From: Nevskiales bacterium
GTDB lineage: Bacteria > Pseudomonadota > Gammaproteobacteria > Nevskiales > Nevskiaceae
Direction of reading: 5' to 3'
DNA length: 64,000 nucleotides
Assembly (NCBI GenBank): GCA_028698335.1
Contig: JAQVDP010000019.1
Location: 1 to 64,000 of the forward strand
Both the position numbers and the translations under genes were made by a program. The notes under the pieces were generated by a model. The model saw only the letters and a list, made by a program, of their open reading frames with translations, did no database searches and was not told the origin of the DNA. Of this stretch, positions 57,407 through 64,000 are shown one piece after another (position 1 is the first letter of the stretch; each line of letters begins with the position of its first letter).

Positions 57407-58294
57407 TCAGTCCGATGCCTTGCGTCGACCGCTGACGCGCGTCCAGCCCTCGCGCGAGACATCGGCGTCGAAGTCGAACCACGGCGCGTAGGCCTGGTGC
57501 ACCTCTTCAGCGTGACGGTCGAGCAGGCCGGCGAGCACGATGCGCCCGCCGGGCCGGGTGGCCTCTGCCAGGCGCGGCGCCAGCTCCACGAGCGGGCCGG
57601 CGAGGATGTTGGCCACGACGACGTCGGCCGGCCGGGTGACGTAGGCGTCCGGCAGCACTGCGTCCACGCGCTCGCCGACCCCGTTGTCGGCGGCGTTGTT
57701 GCGGGTCGCGATCAGGGCCTGCGGATCGATGTCGACGCAGTCGGCGTGCGCGGCGCCGAGCAGCAGCGCGGCGATCGCGAGCACGCCGGAGCCGCAGCCG
57801 TAGTCGAGCACCTCGCGGCCGTCGAGTGCCTGTTCGCTGAGCCAGTCCAGGCACAGCGCCGTGGTCGGGTGGGTGCCGGTGCCGAAGGCCAGGCCGGGGT
57901 CGAGGCGCAGCAGCACGGCGTCCGGCTGGGTGACCTCGCCGACCTTCTCGTGCGGGACCACCCACAGGCGCTCGCCGAATTTCAGCGGCGGGCAATCCTT
58001 GAGCCAGATCCGGATCCAGTCCTGATCCTCGATCAGTTCCTCGTCGACGCCGATGTCCGCACCGTCCGGCAGCAGCTCGCGCAGGCACGCGACCACCGGC
58101 TCCAGGTCGGCGTCTTCCGCGAACAGGCCCAGCGTGACCGTGTTCGGCCACAGCGGCGTCTCGCCTGGGGCCGGTTCGAGGACCGGATCGTCGACGGCGT
58201 CGACGAAGCTGACGGCCTGGGCGCCCTGGGCGAGCAGCAGCTCGTCGGCGAATTCGGGGTGTCGGGTGCGGATGCGGAGCTGTCGCCAGGCCAT
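57407..58294 (-). CDS. prmA: ribosomal protein L11 methyltransferase
   Basis: 295 residues. The N-terminal substrate domain opens AWRQLRIRTRHPEFADELLLAQGA. GTGTHPTTALCLDWL, the SAM loop LDYGCGSGVLAIAALLLGA, and DVVVANILAGPLVELAP follow as in PrmA, which trimethylates ribosomal protein L11. It ends 329 bases before fis on the same strand and starts two bases after xseA. Confidence 0.96.
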   Translation of the reverse strand: MAWRQLRIRTRHPEFADELLLAQGAQAVSFVDAVDDPVLEPAPGETPLWPNTVTLGLFAEDADLEPVVACLRELLPDGADIGVDEELIEDQDWIRIWLKDCPPLKFGERLWVVPHEKVGEVTQPDAVLLRLDPGLAFGTGTHPTTALCLDWLSEQALDGREVLDYGCGSGVLAIAALLLGAAHADCVDIDPQALIATRNNAADNGVGERVDAVLPDAYVTRPADVVVANILAGPLVELAPRLAEATRPGGRIVLAGLLDRHAEEVHQAYAPWFDFDADVSREGWTRVSGRRKASD

Positions 58295-58296
58295 GG

Positions 58297-61271
<2,975 letters not shown>

Positions 61272-61284
61272 GACCCGATCGCAC

Positions 61285-61307
61285 GCCCCGGTCCGCCGGG
61301 GCTTTTT
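61285..61307 (+). terminator. intrinsic terminator in the guaB-guaA gap
   Basis: GCCCCGG (61285-61291), loop TCCG, CCGGGGC (61296-61302) and five T's. The T-tract ends 12 bases before the guaA ATG, so the hairpin would reduce read-through into guaA and lies where it could also affect ribosome access. Confidence 0.88.
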
Positions 61308-61318
61308 CGTTGAGACCG

Positions 61319-62890
<1,572 letters not shown>

Positions 62891-62973
62891 CGATTCCCGC
62901 TGCGTCTTGATACCGGGGCCGGTTCCGCCGGTGGCGACGGCCGGGACGGGTCCGGCCGCGGGCGATTCGAGCG

Positions 62974-63837
62974 TCACTGTCGGGGCGGTACGGCCAGCAC
63001 GTCGACTGCCGCTGAGGCCAGCGTCTCCTCGGCGACGCTGCCGAGAAACAACTTGCTCATCCCGGAGTGGCCACGCGTCCCGATCACCAGTAGATCGGCG
63101 GCTCTCGTGCGCGCGTTCTCGAGAATGACACGCGCGATGGACGACTCGTTGTATGCCACCGCCCCTTCGACCGACTCGCACTGGTTGTCAGAGAGAAAAG
63201 CGTCCAGCGCCTTGCGAGCGGACTCGCGCTGCTCGTCGAGATAGCGCCGGGACAGGTCGCCAACGCCCATCCCGCGGGGCATCAGGCTGGCGCCGATGGC
63301 GTCAAAGACGTGCAGCGCCGCAACCGGTATGCGCAGTTCGGCTGCAAGGCCGCGCACGGCATGCACTGCGTCGGCTGAGCACTTCCAGAGGTCGACGGCG
63401 ACCAGCGCCTTGCGGTAGTGCCCGGCCGGGACGCCGTTGGCCATCAGCACAGGGCGGCGGCAGCTGCGAACCGTTCGTTCCGCCGTTGTTCCGACAAATA
63501 CGTCCCTGAGCGTTTGGCGGCGATGTGGGCCGATGATCACCAGATCGGCGTCGAAGTCTTCGGCGGCCCGTGTGATGCCCTCGAACGGGTCCCCGTCGAT
63601 GATCTGTGCGTCGCAGTTCAGGCCGTCTTCGCTGGGCAGCGTTCGTACGTGCTCGTTGAGGACGGCTGCTGCGGCGGCCCGCTCGGCCCTGACGATGCGT
63701 TCCGGCTGATCGTCGTCAATGACGTGCACGAGCAGCAGCATCGCCCCCATTCTTCTGGCGAGCAGCGTCCCTCTCCGAAGCGCGCGATCCGAGCGTTCCG
63801 AGAAATCCGTCGCCACCAGGATGGTCTTCTGCTTCAA
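62974..63837 (-). CDS. universal stress protein with two UspA domains
   Basis: 287 residues. Domain 1 (1 to about 145) starts TILVATDFSERSDRALRRG and ends DLVIIGPHRRQTLRDVFVGTTAERTVRSCRRPVLMA; domain 2 (about 150-287) ends LLVIGTRGHSGMSKLFLGSVAEETLASAAVDVLAVP. In domain 2 the ATP-binding G-x2-G-x9-G pattern is intact; in domain 1 it is altered (GPHRR). Cytoplasmic. It converges on guaA across an 83-base gap. Confidence 0.92.
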   Translation of the reverse strand: MKQKTILVATDFSERSDRALRRGTLLARRMGAMLLLVHVIDDDQPERIVRAERAAAAAVLNEHVRTLPSEDGLNCDAQIIDGDPFEGITRAAEDFDADLVIIGPHRRQTLRDVFVGTTAERTVRSCRRPVLMANGVPAGHYRKALVAVDLWKCSADAVHAVRGLAAELRIPVAALHVFDAIGASLMPRGMGVGDLSRRYLDEQRESARKALDAFLSDNQCESVEGAVAYNESSIARVILENARTRAADLLVIGTRGHSGMSKLFLGSVAEETLASAAVDVLAVPPRQ

Positions 63838-64000
63838 GTCTTGATGCTCCTCACGTCATCGGTGCCGGCCGCCCCGGGCAGGCCCATGGTGCCCCGACGT
63901 CGCTTCGTCAGCGTTCCCGGACCGGGCTCGGAGGCAGCGTTTGCGGTGTCCGCCGACTGTGACCGATGTTGCGGCCCGGCTCAAGCTCGGACGGCTGCGG
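63838..64000. other. right-edge non-coding stretch
   Basis: 163 bases upstream of the universal stress gene. I see no supported gene and no clear promoter hexamers. The stretch is truncated by the window edge. Confidence 0.3.

Overview
The window is a chromosomal segment of a high-GC (about two-thirds G+C by eye) gammaproteobacterium. It carries about 56 protein genes, nearly all core housekeeping or envelope functions, with no rRNA, tRNA, CRISPR or complete insertion sequence seen. The complete Mla lipid-transport set, the prmA / fis / purH neighbourhood, PurL as one long fused chain, DUF1820 and a large beta-oxidation operon fit a gammaproteobacterium near the Xanthomonadales/Nevskiales (Solimonas-like) group. 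That placement is inference from gene content and order, not from a search.

Layout. 240-5341 (+): DUF1820 protein, MBL-fold hydrolase and purL. 5498-18964 (-): fifteen same-strand envelope genes reading mreB-mreC-mreD-mrdA-rodA-mltB-rlpA-dacA-lipB-mlaF-E-D-C-B-A, that is, the elongasome, peptidoglycan trimming enzymes and outer-membrane lipid asymmetry in one block. 19239-22523 (+): gatCAB. 22519-22793: a 275-bp highly structured palindromic element that supplies the gatB stop codon and forms the region just upstream of hslO. 22803-29230 (+): hslO, a SET-domain protein, a DUF1295 / cyclopropane-synthase-like / secreted protein / thioredoxin-like cassette, and purU. 29313-39161: acyl-CoA ligase, FAD oxidoreductase, a secreted esterase gene broken by an 8-bp tandem duplication, a 12-repeat Ig-like lipoprotein, a small unknown gene and a racemase-type CoA-transferase. 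39285-40499: a REC-EAL response regulator. 40584-48294: a beta-oxidation operon (thiolase, hydratase/dehydrogenase, LCAD-type dehydrogenase, FadE-type dehydrogenase) divergent from a TetR regulator, with two matched palindromes between them. 48309-53057: assorted accessory enzymes. 53172-55174: ECF sigma, anti-sigma-like protein and DUF4097 protein. 55245-59700 (-): xseA, prmA, fis and purH. 59808-62890 (+): guaB-guaA. 62974-63837 (-): tandem universal stress protein.

Themes. Purine metabolism recurs (purL, purU, purH, guaB, guaA). Fatty-acid use is represented by the acyl-CoA ligase, the TetR-controlled beta-oxidation operon and the AMACR-like gene. The most unusual observations are the structured palindromic element with a shortened second copy at 5372-5454, the 8-bp duplication (33004-33019) that breaks the esterase, the pair of GTAA-N6-TTAC operators, and a perfect 16-bp palindrome overlapping the guaB promoter.
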